Assembly: GCA_027922465.2 (NCBI GenBank)
Contig: BQMF02000001.1
Coordinates: 2,666,001 to 2,730,000 of the forward strand
Direction of reading: 5' to 3'
From: Turritopsis dohrnii
Taxonomy: Eukaryota > Cnidaria > Hydrozoa > Anthoathecata > Oceaniidae
Length of the DNA stretch: 64,000 nt
The position numbers were made by a program, and so were the translations under genes. Within the stretch, counting starts at the first letter, position 1, and each line of letters begins with the position of its first letter. This document shows positions 23,078 to 35,811 of the stretch, in pieces. The notes below the pieces were generated by a model. That model was not told the DNA's origin. It saw nothing but the letters and a program-made list of their open reading frames with translations, and made no database searches.

Positions 23078-23469
23078 CCTTATGAGGATTTTTTTTTGCG
23101 TGGACCAATTTTTGCGAGCCAAAGTTTGAGAGCGTTTTGCATGGATTAATTTTTCAGAAGCCAGAGCTCCTGAAGGAAAATGTTTGGATTTATTCTTGTG
23201 AATGGGCATAAAGTGCAATGCGTGTATTTTATAATATAGCTTACAAGTAGCAGCGAAAATCACCATTTCCATGCCTGCCACATTGCAAAACCAATGGATG
23301 CTTGATAAGTACAAGGAAATAGTTAATATACTAAAGGTAGGCTGAGCCAAAAAAATGAGCAAATAAAATCATGAAATTTTGTTCGGATTTATTTTTGCGA
23401 ATCGTTCATATCATGTCATTTGGCCAAAAGTCGCAAAAATTAATCCACGCAAAAAAAATCTCCTTAAGG
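23078..23469. mobile_element. TA-flanked MITE with gcaaaaattaatcc motifs
   Basis: Ends CCTTATGAGGATTTTTTTTT and aaaaaaaatctccttaagg, with TA at 23076-23077 and 23470-23471. Both arms carry gcgtggaccaatttttgcg-like blocks. The minus-strand frame (22955-23362) crosses the boundary and is not a gene. Confidence 0.8.
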
Positions 23470-24879
23470 TATTGTGTCCTAGAGCATATTACACTCCAAA
23501 TTTTCACAAGGTGATCTCATTGTATGTATAATAATTGCTTGCATTCTAATCATCATCCAAAGTTTGTTTTCCTGACATATCCAAACTAAATCATTGTGCC
23601 TCCATTGAGTGGTTTGCAGGATTATTTTGAACAATGTCATCTTTTCCAATGTGAATTTAAAACTAATCAGTTCCACACAGTGATAACTTGACTGAGCATT
23701 GTACAGTGGCGAATAATTAGATACAGTCTGGAATTTCCCAAATTACTCCCTTCTTTAATTTATCAAACTTAATTCCAACCACTTTTCAATTCACTATGAC
23801 GTTTTGGAGCCAGAAAAACAGTTTTATTAGACACATCGTTCACCAATATCTTGTTTATACTTTCAGTATGTATGTATCTTTGGGTCAACTCATTCACGAG
23901 TGATTGGTGCTGCTATATGACAATTTTATTTGTTTGTTTTTTTTTTTTTTTTCAATATCTTCAACTTTCGGTGTAATATTTATTAAATGAAACGAGCATG
24001 TTTCATGCATTTATTGATAAGACGTATTCACCAGTAATGTTGATACTACATACATTTCTGCTGTGATGTTGAAAGTTTTTTTCACAGCAAAGTTTCGTTT
24101 ACTAACAAACCTCCTTCACCTTTTTTTTCAAGAATGTTTCCCAGAGTCAGCTAAACATCAATATTTCCTCCATAAGGAATGTTCTCATGATAATATTTTG
24201 GTTGCAATAGTAGATAAAGATAGGAAAGAAGTCTTAAAATTCTTCTTCAAAGCTTCTTCTACTTCTATAATTTCCTCAAAACATAAACCAAATCGGTTTG
24301 AGAATGATTCACGTGCTCGGTGTGCATATTTTACTGACTTTTTAAAGAAATTTTAAAGAAAATTGAATTGGGAAGTTTTAAACATAAAACGGCTAAAATA
24401 ACTTCTAAAAGTATTTCAAAAGTATAAAAAGCTTATTATTTTTATGAATTAATATTGAAAGTGGCCTTTTTGTATTACATTTTGCATAGAGTTTTGAGTC
24501 TGTCATTAACTATTCTGAATAAACAAACAATCCGAAATCCAAATGGACTTTCCGAAAACGGCAAAAAACTGTTACAGACAGAGATGGATAGAATGTCTAA
24601 ATCAAACAATTTCCTTCGCTAAGGCGTGGAAATTGAATTAAATTAAGTTGTTTTAGTTACTTTTAAGACATTTTTGTGGCTTATTGTCGGCCTATAAACC
24701 AAAACTTTGAATTAACTTCATCCTATAGAGTTTCCTGTGGAAAAACAAAAATAAGCAAATTTTTGCAAAGTGAATTTTTTACGATGATTCGAACCCTGAT
24801 TATAATCTTTTGATTTTTGAATTTTAAATTATTAAGCATTACTTCTTTTTCAGTAACAAAGTTTTGTTTTGAGTTAATG

Positions 24880-25620
24880 TTAAAGTATAAAACAATACAA
24901 TAATTTTATTATACAAAGCTTTTCGGCTCTTACGCCATCTTCACGGTGTTATGATCTATATTTAGAAAAGGAAAATGAAATGGACAATGATTTCATTATC
25001 CCAACATTTTTATTTGAGGAACCTTTTGTCTTCAAAATGTAAAAATTTCAAGAAACTTCATAAAGAAGTTTCATGAGCTAATCGATTTTTCCTAAAAATC
25101 AAATAGTTAACCAGAAAGGTTCGCACACTTTTTCAATTGAAGACCTAACCCTCACCCAGCATGTATTATTTATCAAGGATTACGCATCTGTGGTCAATCG
25201 TATATCGGAGAAACAAAAAGAAATTCTGAAACGAGATGGTGAGTACACTAAGATACGTCCAAAAGTTCTGAACCAGCGAAACATTTATGTAAATATCCCA
25301 ATCACAGTTTTGAATGGACTATTTTGAGCCAAGCTCCCAAAAGATATAAGGACATGAAAAATCTAGAATCTTATTTTATTGTTTTATGTAAACCATCTCT
25401 GAACAATCGTTATAGAAACATTATAGAAGCCATTACTTCTTTTTTGCAACAGTATCACTTAGTTAATTTTATTATTGTTTTATGTTATGTTCTTTCTAAC
25501 CTTTTTTTTGTTTCACTTTACCTAGTTATTCACACTATGTTATCATTGTTTTTGCTTTATAGTTTTCCTCTTCTTTTCTTACTTCTTTTGTTTTTCTCTA
25601 CACTCTACTTTTAGTTCCGT
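24880..25620 (+). pseudogene. Penelope-like element remnant, GIY-YIG endonuclease domain
   Basis: Between 25147 and 25420 the translation gives LRICGQSYIGETKRNSETRW, then after a frameshift near 25245 SKSSEPAKHLCKYPNHSFEW, and then the ILSQAPKRYKDMKNLESYF block. This order (YIG with ETKR, SEPxKH, HxFxW, then a glutamate-containing ExxF) is the GIY-YIG nuclease found at the C-terminus of Penelope-like retroelements. At 24900-24950 aagcttttcggctcttacgc precedes it. It is the reverse complement of the gaagatggcgtaagagccgaaaagct type of motif often found after such elements, which suggests a second, oppositely placed fragment. No reverse transcriptase remains. The hydrophobic run at 25430-25614 is probably just T-rich DNA. 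Confidence 0.65.
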
Positions 25621-26020
25621 TGTTTCTTAGTCGGCTTTTCCCTGGTGTCATGTCGATTATCACCTTTCTATTGTTTTACCATTTGTTTTATTAGTTTTCT
25701 TTTAATGTTTTATAGACCAATGATGTACATTTTCAGCAATTTTCAGCAATTTTGAAGTAATATTCCTCAATTAAAAAATGGCACATATTGATACTAAAGT
25801 TTTGTTTCTTTAAAGGTTCCTTTCTTTTGTCTTTATGAAGTTTATTGGCTATTATGGCACACATGTTGCATCTGCTCTAAGTTGTGATTTCCTTTGTCTT
25901 ATTGTTCGCTGTTGTCCAGGCTTTTATGAAGATAATGTGTATTTTGTTGGTCGTGATGTTAGAAAAACTTCATTCTCGTTAAATGCTGAAACAGAAACCA
26001 GTGCGGTTTTTTCCTAAAAA

Positions 26021-26901
26021 ATGTTGTTGCAGTCTGACAAGAATGTAACTTTCAGTAGTTGCACTTCGACGTTTTCAGGGTTGCCTGAAAATTCGAGAAT
26101 GTACTTTTCTGTTGCTTTTGGAATTAATGCGGTTTTAGCATCAATTGAAAATCTCTTTGTTTTCTTCTTGTTTACAAAGAAGCTTTCACTTCGAAATTCA
26201 TCAGACATCCACATACTTTCTTTGGCAGTAGGAGACTTCATAGTTGGGATATTTCTTTCTCCTATCAGTTCCTATGAATCACTGGATCGTCACAACTGTT
26301 TCATTATAAGCTCTGGATATTTCCTGACGTTGATTTCAGTATCAGGGTTGGTTTTGGTGATGATTGCTGTTGATCGATACTTTCACATGAGCAAAGGACT
26401 TGACTATCAAAGATACATGGCTTATCGGAAATTTGTCTTATTTTTCGTACCATGGATGAGTCCGCTCATTTTGTGGCTGGGACGGTATTCTGGTCAGACA
26501 GCTTTGACATGGTTAATAATAGGGTTTTACATAACAATGTATAGCATGTATGTTGTTTGCTATCACAAACTGAGTTGTGTGTTGAAAACCCAGGGAGGAT
26601 CATTAGATAGTCGCAAAATCCATTTGAGAAACAAGAAAGCAATAAAGTTACTTCTGCTTTGGTCTTTGTGGGGACCACCATCTGCACGTTTTTGTACAGA
26701 TCATTTGTTGCTATGACAATCCACTTTTCGGATGAAATGCAGTGGTTTATTCAACATCAATCAACAGTGATGGCTGTCGGACAAGCGATGTTTCAGTGTA
26801 ACTCATCCATCAATCCTTTGCTGTACTTCTGTAATCATGGAAAGATACGAAAAATGTTATTGAGAAAAATCTGTTGTCATAACAATGACAGGCCAGCTTG
26901 A
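26021..26901 (+). CDS. rhodopsin-family (class A) G-protein-coupled receptor, one frameshift
   Basis: A single-exon seven-helix receptor of the plasma membrane; the ligand is unknown. The first frame (26021-26716) gives a short N-terminus with an NVT glycosylation site at residue 8, TM1 around 27-52, TM2 with LAVGD (68-72), a TM3 cysteine at 93 and the DRY box at 118-120, followed by TM4 and TM5. TM6 and TM7 continue in another frame (from about 26655 to 26901) with VFVGTTICTFLYR and the NPLLY motif (NPxxY), then a short basic tail. The frame change is one base near 26655, in a cttt run, so it could be a consensus error or a real inactivating mutation. The usual CWxP in TM6 and a cysteine in the second extracellular loop are absent. 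The TM1 GN motif reads EN. Confident for family, not for function or intactness. Confidence 0.8.
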
Positions 26902-28357
26902 ACATTTACGGCAGCGTCACACCAGTGGAAAAAAATGATTTCTCACTGTGTAAAACAAACCGAACTTTTGAGTGAGAAATAAGGGAGGGACAAATTAAAT
27001 TACTAAACATTATGATTAGAATACTGTAGTTTCCTTTAGATCATGAATTCAGATGGTATTCGTTAAACTTGTGAATTTGTTTCCTTCCTCCTCTTCATGC
27101 ATGTTGACGTCTTTTTTTGCGCAGATGGTGAAGGTTTTCCATTCATTCATTCATTCATTCATTCATTTATTCAAAACTTGATTTTTTTGTGTTCAAAACA
27201 GAACATTAACTATCAGAATCGTCCTTTTATTGGATTCCTTGAACTATCGGCGCAGAAATTGAACAAATAACGTTAGGTTAAGACATCAACTTCTGAGTTG
27301 AGCATGAGACCATGTGTACTTTTAACTAGCCTCCATATTTTGTCTAAATTATATGAATGAAGCCTTACCATTTCAAAGTTGTTTTGTAATAAACACTCCC
27401 TTATTAGAGATATTGAAAAGTTGAAAGAGTTTGGTACAACGTTGAAGTTCACAAGAAGAGACCTCATGTCGAGGTGTTTCTTTCCATTCCTATCTGTACA
27501 TTACTTTTGCAAGTTTCTTCCAAACTGTAGTTGAGTTACAGCACCTTGATGGGGTTTTTTCCCATGAAGTAAACAAAATACATACTCACCTGCCTGGACT
27601 GATTTTGTTTGTTTTATCTATAAGGTGAGTGTAATAGCTGACTGTACAAAGTGAAAATAAAATAAATTCGACTGTATAAAGTGAAAACTAATGAATTAAG
27701 TACAGCAGACTTTGTCAAATAAAACGGCAATGTTCGACATAAATTCGGCATCACTTTACCCAGCTGCATAATAGTCGAATTTTGATAGCTACTTGATAGA
27801 ACTTTGTGATAAAATGCACAAAATGACAGTGAAGCAATTTTACTTGGTTAAATTGTTAAAACAATAAATCTGCGTCTTGATTAAGTAGATCTGAACACGG
27901 TAATAAATTCGTGCAATGTTTATGTGGCTGTCTAAAGTCAAGTCCTATTCGGTTAAAAAAACTTGTATAAAGAAACTGTCGCATTTTTGTCAAATTTTTC
28001 CAGAATAAAAGTAATTTAGTTCGACACAGCAATTATGTGGCTGTATAAAGCTGTCCTAAGTTGTAAATAAAAGAAGAGGTCATTGGTCGAGTTTATGACT
28101 CTTAGCACCATCCCTTAACAGAATGTTGTGTTTTTAGGAGTCAGTGTCTGAGACAGTCAAAAGTTTGTTCGGGCCACCAAAATTTTAGATAATCAGTGTT
28201 GTGGTGGCCTGACTGGACTGGCAAAAAAATAATGCAAATTGTAAAAATGATTTAAGAAATTCCATTACGAGAGATTTGAAAAAAAAAGAGAACAAAAAAA
28301 TATAACTTTGTAAGTTTAACAAAGAGTCTTTATCAACATTACGACAGTTCCTAACTG
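26902..28357. other. intergenic with simple repeats
   Basis: No gene recognised. 27590-28080 repeats gactgtataaagt and related motifs loosely. A candidate AATAAA lies at about 27657 but is far from the GPCR stop. Confidence 0.45.
27140..27172. repeat. (ATTC)n microsatellite
   Basis: About eight tandem ATTC units with one substitution near the end. Confidence 0.9.
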
Positions 28358-28363
28358 TTTGTA

Positions 28364-29727
28364 CAGCCCTCGAATTTCAGGTCGGCATTTGGCACAGCTG
28401 CCCTCAAAACCGTCCTACGTAAGATTTAGAGCGGCATTTGATTGCCAGCCTTCAGTGCCAGTCCTTCAGTATTGTCAGCATAATTATGCTGATTGTTTTC
28501 ATTGGCTAATAAAGGAAAACTCTTAAAATGCTCTGTTTTGATTGGTTGTCGAATTCTAAAAAATTTGTTCGTTTATAACCATTCTCATTATCTGTGTTAT
28601 TTTGACGAACAGGTCTACGAAGGTCTACGAAATGTTTATTGCTAAACTTTTGTCTTTAATAAAAGAGCAGGCAGTGTATGTGAAAGTGAGTTAGGTGTAT
28701 CGATGTATTTTATTATGCATGTATTTAAATGTTTGTTTACAATGTGATTTCATTAAACTGGTAACGAGGTAAAATATATAAAGATGAAACGTAAACAGTA
28801 TAAACGATTAAAAATAACACTCGTCTCGCCATCTTGGCAACATACGAAAATCTGGTTACTAAAGCATAGTTCACACCTGCACGTTTAAAATATAAACCGC
28901 ATTTAAAAAGCGTTTATCGAATACGTGTATTTTTTCCGGAAATGGCTGTACCGAAAACGATACAATTCACATTGCATGTATAAATAAATGAGATATACAA
29001 CAAAGGCAAATTTAAATGAAAACTGAAAAGAAGAGCAGTGTAATGAAAAATGATGAACTCTGATAGCGAATCTGACGAAATTTTAGCAATATCATCCTAC
29101 TTATTATTTGAAGATGATGGTGAATCTATAATTTAAAAAAAAACGTACTTGGGTTCGTAAAACGTACTTGGAAGAAAGGAATACGGTCAATGTCATACCC
29201 TTTGCTAAGAAATGAGAAGTGTCGACAGGGAGAACGAGGAGAAAGAGAAAAGCTCAAACTATGAAAATTTTGCAAAAAAATTTCAAAATTGGATCGCGCA
29301 TGTGTTCAAGTATAAAAACAATGGATTTCCATTTAAAATTTAAAAGGAATATGCAGCAAGTCTTTGAAGTTCATAAACGCGGTGTATATCGATGGTGTAT
29401 ATATATCAAACTCATTTGATATAATACATCGTCTATATACACCGCGTTCACATTGTGTGTTTATATTAAACACGCGTTTAAAAATGCGTTTATCGACGGT
29501 GTATAATTTATGTGTGAACTACGCTTAGCACGATCAAATCATGAAAAAGTATGAAATTGATGACTTTTCCTTGTACAACGGTATAACAATATTTGCTGAC
29601 CCTCAGATGCACACAAAACAACTTTGGCCAGCGAAATTTTGCCGACCTAAATTTAAGTGAAGGTCGGCAAGCCGGTTAAGAATAACACTAACATTCCCTT
29701 CTCAGCTACGATGAAAATCGAGGGCTG
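28364..29727. mobile_element. hAT-like element with 6-bp target duplication
   Basis: Ends CAGCCCTCGAATTTC and GAAAATCGAGGGCTG, flanked by tttgta at 28358-28363 and 29728-29733. Interior blocks caggtcggcatttgg and gaaggtcggcaagcc sit at both ends. It is 1,364 bp long without a transposase and contains a further element at about 28858-29528. Confidence 0.8.
28858..29528. mobile_element. element nested in the 28364 hAT-like copy
   Basis: Ends ctaaagcatagttcacac and gtgtgaactacgcttag form an inverted pair with a one-base indel. Inside, cgcatttaaaaagcgtttatcga and aaaaatgcgtttatcgacgg-type blocks recur. Near 29378-29445 a palindrome around cgcggtgtatat is seen. Target duplication not resolved. 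Confidence 0.55.
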
Positions 29728-30294
29728 TTTGTATTACATACTATAGATAATCACTACAACACTCCACCATGTCTTTAACAACCAATGAGAAACATTGATT
29801 TGATGTGTTTTATTATCAACTAAGCAGTCTGCTCCTTTTAAAAATAACATGCGTGTGGTAAATCGCACTTGTAAAATTTCCTACGTGCACGATTGAAATC
29901 ACATGCATCATCGTACCTCACCAGTGTGATCACATGTTTGAAATTTACACGTGCGATCTGATATTTTACGTGATTGGAAAATATACTTCCTTTTAAAACT
30001 GTGAAAACGAAATAAGTATTACCATTGTGCAATAATCTTTGTTTGAAAGGTACTTGTCCACTGGGTTGACGTTGTTGAATCACACGATGATGACAAATTG
30101 GTGTGTGCGATTAAATGTACGCCTAGGACTTTTGATTCGTCAAAAGGAGAAGACTAAGTAAGATGGAGAACTTTTTTTACAAGCTTTGCAGGTGTCTTCT
30201 TAATAATGTTATATTCATTCGATTACGAAAGATTTCTATATAACAATGAAATTGGTTTTAACTGCCCTGGTCGAGGTCACAAGCACAAATTGTC

Positions 30295-30470
30295 ACTAGC
30301 AAGTTATCCCACATTCGCCACATTTTGTGTACTTTTTTCTTTTTAGGATTCAAAACTTTTTGTGCTTGTGACTTTTAAATATTTTCACAGAAATATTTCG
30401 CAACTTTCCAGCTATTTTCCCTTGCTTCCGGAAAGGTGAACCCTGAACCCTGAACCCTGAAGAATTGCCA
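30295..30470. mobile_element. decayed inverted relative of part of the 58179-59312 element
   Basis: cacattcgccacattttg, ttttaggattc and cttttaaatattttcacag match the complement of 58910-59030. Limits are uncertain. It ends in a short gaaccct tandem at 30438-30460. Confidence 0.4.
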
Positions 30471-30502
30471 GCCATCCTTTAGTTGTAATAATTACAGAGT
30501 AA

Positions 30503-30677
30503 AGGCTGAAGTACATTATCATTTTAATGGATCAGTTTAAATTGTTTTAAATTGTTCTATTTATGACAGTTTTGCCCATGGGGACTTTATTTCTATTTAA
30601 TTCGCTATATGTATCACGTTTTCTTTTATTTCAAACAATTTAAACTGACCCATTAAACTGATAATGTATTTCAGCCT
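30503..30677. mobile_element. 175-bp MITE, TAA target (Harbinger-like)
   Basis: Ends AGGCTGAAGTACATTATCA and tgataatgtatttcagcct with TAA at 30500-30502 and 30678-30680. The arms continue with aaactgat/atcagttt and aaattgttt/aaacaattt. A 3-bp TWA duplication is typical of PIF/Harbinger elements. Confidence 0.7.
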
Positions 30678-30680
30678 TAA

Positions 30681-33600
30681 TAAGAGTTTAAAGTTTTTTG
30701 AATGTGCGATTTTATGATGTCACAAGATGACAGCTGTATTTTCAAGAATAGTTGTTCATTTCATGTTTGTTCTGAATAAACTATTAACATGTACTATAAA
30801 CAGTGTTTTGTTGTTGAAAATTTTATTATTAATATATACAGTGTTCTCTACTGTAATAACATGATGGGTAGAACTAAGTGACCTGGAGAGACATTTTCGT
30901 ATATTTCCTTTCCCGATCCTCTGAAAGAGAAAAGTCGTGCTCATCATTAACTTTCTGTATTGCGCGTTCACAAACAGAAAACAGTAGTTAGTCACCTTGT
31001 GACGTCAGTAAAAAGGTCACATGATATTTTAAAAGTTTATTTTAATGCTATTAGAAGACCTTACAAATTTTGGAAAATGTCTTTCTCTTTCTACATGTGT
31101 AATGACTTATTCAAGTGAAAGTTTTTTGTTTTTTACGCTAATTCTCCTTTAAGATTACACACTGGGAGTAAACAAGTTTCACAAAAATGCAACTACATGT
31201 TTCCCCAAAGTTGCAAACATTATCAATTATTGTGTGTATATTGATAATCATAAGAAAAATGTACCATAATATCTACCATCAACATATATATAAAAATTCT
31301 GTCCGTACTTATCTGGGTGGAATTGAACTTAATACCACGAAAGATATCATTTTGAACTTATTATGAAATAAAGATGTTCATGGTCAAATGATGAATTCTA
31401 CAATAAATTTTGTATTTTTTTGTTTTGTTTTATTTAAATGACATTGGTAGATCTCAAAATATTTTTTCGGCAAACGCAATTGATTATTTATGCTTCACAG
31501 ATGACATTTAATTTGATGAGATGTTTATTTTGACAGTGGAACATATAAAAGCATTTGCTTAAAATATTAGTTTTGATGTGATTATATGTAGTGCTCTCAT
31601 CTTTTATTTAGTATGGTGACTCATTTGGATATGCAGACATGAAGTTGTCACAAGATCAACACAGGTAGGTTGTTTGAATTTAGCAACTTATTTCTGGAAC
31701 ATAATAATTTGCCTTGATCATAACCAGTCACTACTCTTCAACATTTGTTTTTTTAATTTTGTCTCAACGAGGGCAATAATACAATATAAAAAAGTCCTGA
31801 ATAAAAAAAACTAACAAGAAGTTTCTGTTTTCGAAAAAGAAGAAATTTGTAAACCTTTTGTTTGAACACTAACTTTGATTTAAAACCCTTCAAAATTATC
31901 AGCAAAATTATCAGCTGTGTCAATATGGGGGCTATGAAATTAAATCACATTTACATTAGCCACATTTACGTGTTAATATTAACATCTATATGTCAAGAAC
32001 TTGTTATGGTATCCACCGTAAACATAACCATAAATGATTTTAACTTTTAGCTCACTCTTTTTAGTCCACTCTTTCGGATATCGTTAGGGCAATCACGAAA
32101 TTAGATTATATTCAGTTTTTGCCAAATCTACCTTGCAATATTAACATACATAATGCACACTCAACAATACATAATGGCATTAACCATGGACTGGTCTTCA
32201 TGTTGCTATGGCAGCTGATTAATGGTTAAAGAACATTGATAAACTATTTCATTATCCAGCTTCTCTATTTCAATATTCCATTTATTAATTTTCTTTTAAA
32301 ATATTTTTCTTCCCTGTTTTCTAATGCAAGATTTCTACGTAGATACGTCTGTTATTATGGCTTGTGATCTATCATCAACATTGGTATTATGAGTACTGAC
32401 ACTAAACCTCTAAGGCTCTTGTTATTTTGCATTATTAACTTTTTTCAAGGTGGAATAAAAGATATTGGCACGATTAGAAAGAGCTTAAAATTAACAAACA
32501 AATAATTAAAAAGCAGAAAGAAAACAAAGAAGAAAATTGAAATGCAAATGTCTTTTACAACTATTTTAGTAGAAATCAAGAAAGTAAGGTTACGGGATCT
32601 TTATTTCATAAGACCGTTAGAAGCATTTTTTTACTAATCTGCAAAGTCAATTTATTTTCTGATAAGAGTCTGTTAAGCCAAGAATATTGTAATTTCGTCA
32701 GAAAAACACTAAATTTAAGAATTCTATACGTGGCGTATTTTTTTATTTTTTTATTTTTATTTTTAAAATAGAAAAACACTAAGAAAAGGGTATGAACTTC
32801 TTTGAGGTTACCTAATCTTTTCTCATTTCAACATTTCAACATTTTGGTTTCCAAAACTCTTTTAGTTTTTTTACATTCTCATTTTATTCACGGAATTCTT
32901 TCTTACCTTGACTTCCTGGTCTTTTGTATTCATGCCCTTTTTATTTTACGCAAATTTTTGTGACTAAATTTTCACCCATGTTAATATGTATAAAAGGGTT
33001 ATGATAAATTGTTGAATATTTAAAAGGAAGAAATTCAAATCTGGTCATAAAAAAATATAGTTCTTATCAAGTATTCCAAATCTTGTAAACTTGAGTAAAA
33101 TATAAAACCTTGGGTTGAAAATAACGTCACATTTATGAAACAAGCCTATTTAATTTCTGTTAAGCAGATCTCAATTAAACCAGATTTTCCGGTTAGACAT
33201 GACGTAATCTTAAAATGTTAAGAGGAAACATTGGTCCATACATGCATTGATGATGCATTAATAACAACAATGATAACAATATAGCCTATATGCAAAATAG
33301 AAGGGGGATTAACAGAATTAATTTGCGAAAGCTATATACTATTGTAGTGTTTAATAGAAATGATATAAAATTTTATTTGTTAAGAAGTATTGTAAGAGAT
33401 TGAGAAATATTCTTCAAACCAGAAACTCTGGGAAATATCTTTTGAATTTTTTTAAAATAATAGTATTTATTATGTTATCATTCTTTCAATCAATGTTTTT
33501 TTTTTTTCAATTAATGTTGTGATTGAGGTAGAAAAAGTATACTACTTACAACCCTGACAAATTCTTAAAAAGAAAAATCCATGTAGAAATTGATATTATG

Positions 33601-35758
33601 AATATTGCCAGACAAAATGTGAAGAAAGTGACTGCATCTATTCTGTTGGATAGTTTACAAGGTGCCATTTTTGTTTTTGGTCACAGAAAGGCTGTATGAT
33701 CTGACAAAAGAGTTACAGATTTAATTGAAATAAGGAATTGGGTGCAACCTTGATTTGAGGAAGAAAAGAAAGAAATCTTTTGATCTTTTGAAGAAGCATA
33801 GTTAAGCAATGTACAGTCGGAATTCTTAATCGCGATTACAAGGACTTTTTAATTAGGAACATTTTGCCGAAAATCTCTTGTTTAAACTTTTTAAATTTAA
33901 GACATTTGAGTAAGAAACTGTCTCCCTTGAAGGGAAGGGAGAATTATAACGAAGACAAACATTTTGTTGTGATTACCAGTAACAAGAAGAGGGAGAAAGG
34001 AAATATATTTTTATGCTTTCATTTTTTGATTTTAATTTCTGTCTGTCATTTTGTCTGTCATCACACTTTCTTAACAATAATTTTTTTCTTTTTTGATTGA
34101 ATTTATTTTGTTAATGTATTTCAAACTTTCTAGAAACCGATAACAAAAGGGGTCTTTTTTAGAATAATATCTTTGAATATTTTTGTATCAGTTTGGTCAG
34201 ACGTTTCCATACAATGTAATCGATGTTATTATTTTATAGATTCATCTGTTTTTCTATTTGCTTGTGACTTTGTTTGATTATTTTTTACACATCTGCGCAG
34301 AAATAGAGCAGATTCTGTCATGTTCTATTATTAGATGGGAATGAAACTTTCCATCTTGGAGGGTAAAAACTCCTTTCCCTATACTCAGATTATAAACGTA
34401 ATTCTAGGATTTCATGTCATCTAAGTTGCTGCGAAACATGAGAAAATATCTCTGCACTAACTCGTGGTTTTTTTCAAAGTGTTTTTTGAGAAAAATGAGT
34501 TAATAAAATATGCAGGATGGAGGTGCTTCTATTTTTTATAAAATTGCAATTCCTTCTGACAGCTCAACGTTATTTTGAAGCCTTGTAATCTCAACAACAC
34601 TAAAAAAACAGTGATCATTTACAAAATATATTTAATCCGGATATGAAAAAACGAAAATGTGGAGTGAGGATCACTTGAAACACAATCGATGGATAATATT
34701 TGAAGAGTTGTATTTTTTTTAGCAGAAAAACAGGATCAAGTTCTACGATAATCATTGCTTTTGCATCTTTTGATGAAATAATGTTTTTCTAGCTTCTTTT
34801 TTTTGTTATTTTGCATAAATCTCGAATGTTTTGGTTGTTTGTAATAATATTTAGACTTCATTGACAGATGAAAAAGTATGTTTTGATGTAGTATAGTTGA
34901 ATACTTGACTGGAAGACATGAACAGTCTATCTAATAATGATTAATCTGATCACTTGTTTATGTTGCAAAACCTCTGTGAACTAGAAAATTCTTGAAATCA
35001 TAACCTCAAAGCTCATTGAACAAGTTTTTCTCAGCAGCATCAGAATGTAATTTGATGAGCTTTTAATTGTACTATTATGAAGGATTTAGTTTGATTGATT
35101 TTTATCAGTTTCACCAGATCTCATAATGAGGCGTTTTCTTAAGATTAGGTGAGTTAGCAAACAAGGCTATTATAACACGAAATAATATCGTTTTGATATG
35201 ATTATGTTAAGCTATGATCTTTCATTATTTCACATGAATGTGTTTATTTGACTTAAATGACTGTAGAGTTAATGTCATTAAAGGGCATTTCATTAATTAG
35301 AAATCCATTAATATAAAAGTATCCCACATGGGGCTATTTTGTATCAAATCCTCTGTACAAAAAAGTTGTTTTTGTGATGGGCACATTATGCTATCTGTCA
35401 TACTTATTATCATAAAGAAGCTTATCAATGTTTGTTATCTCTACTAGATGAATAAAAGCTCCTTCACATTGAATTTACCTTCATAAGAATTCATGATAAC
35501 AAAGGCATAATTAACCATCTCAGTATGTAAACAGAAAGTTTTCAGAAAGTTTTCACTTGAGATTATTCAAACTTATGGGAAGGTCGAAAGAATGACATGA
35601 GGATGAAAACAATGTTCATAGAAAGTTTTTTTTGTTGAAGAAAATGAGGCACATTTTTTTTTATCTATTGTTATGTTAACTAAATCCTGTGGATGGTTTC
35701 CTTCTCTAGTGAAAACTGATTTCTTTGTTTTCAATAGGTTTTTGTTCTTTTTTTTCAG
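30681..35758. other. long gene-poor stretch
   Basis: Over 5 kb of AT-rich DNA without recognisable domains or structured repeats. It could be intergenic or a long intron, since an exon-like segment lies at 31612-31664. Only poly-T and poly-A runs and short frames were seen otherwise. Confidence 0.4.
31612..31664 (+). other. possible small exon
   Basis: A pyrimidine-rich acceptor (cttttatttag) precedes 53 bp reading YGDSFGYADMKLSQDQH. A good donor (acag/gtaggt) follows. Codon use looks coding compared with its surroundings. The gene it would belong to is unknown, so this is a weak call. Confidence 0.2.
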
Positions 35759-35811
35759 AAACATTTACACCTGCCATTGGAAAATAAGCCTGTGTCTGAA
35801 AGACATAATAT

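Larger units (their letters stand above)
20797..24798. mobile_element. probable 4-kb hAT-like element hosting four smaller insertions
   Basis: The left tip CAGGGTTCGAATTAGC and right tip GATTCGAACCCTG form an inverted pair with CAG/CTG ends. The next inner sequences are loosely complementary (gcgaagtgattttg against caaagtgaatttttt). The flanks attac and attat agree at four of five bases. Inside are separate elements at 22054-22610, 22670-22824, 22878-22999 and 23078-23469. No transposase was identified; a 97-codon frame at 24063-24356 is unassigned. Confidence 0.6.

Noticed and set aside
25324..25614. Frame with a very hydrophobic C-terminus as a membrane protein
   Set aside because: Its start is the end of the GIY-YIG remnant. 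The hydrophobic part comes from T-rich DNA after it.
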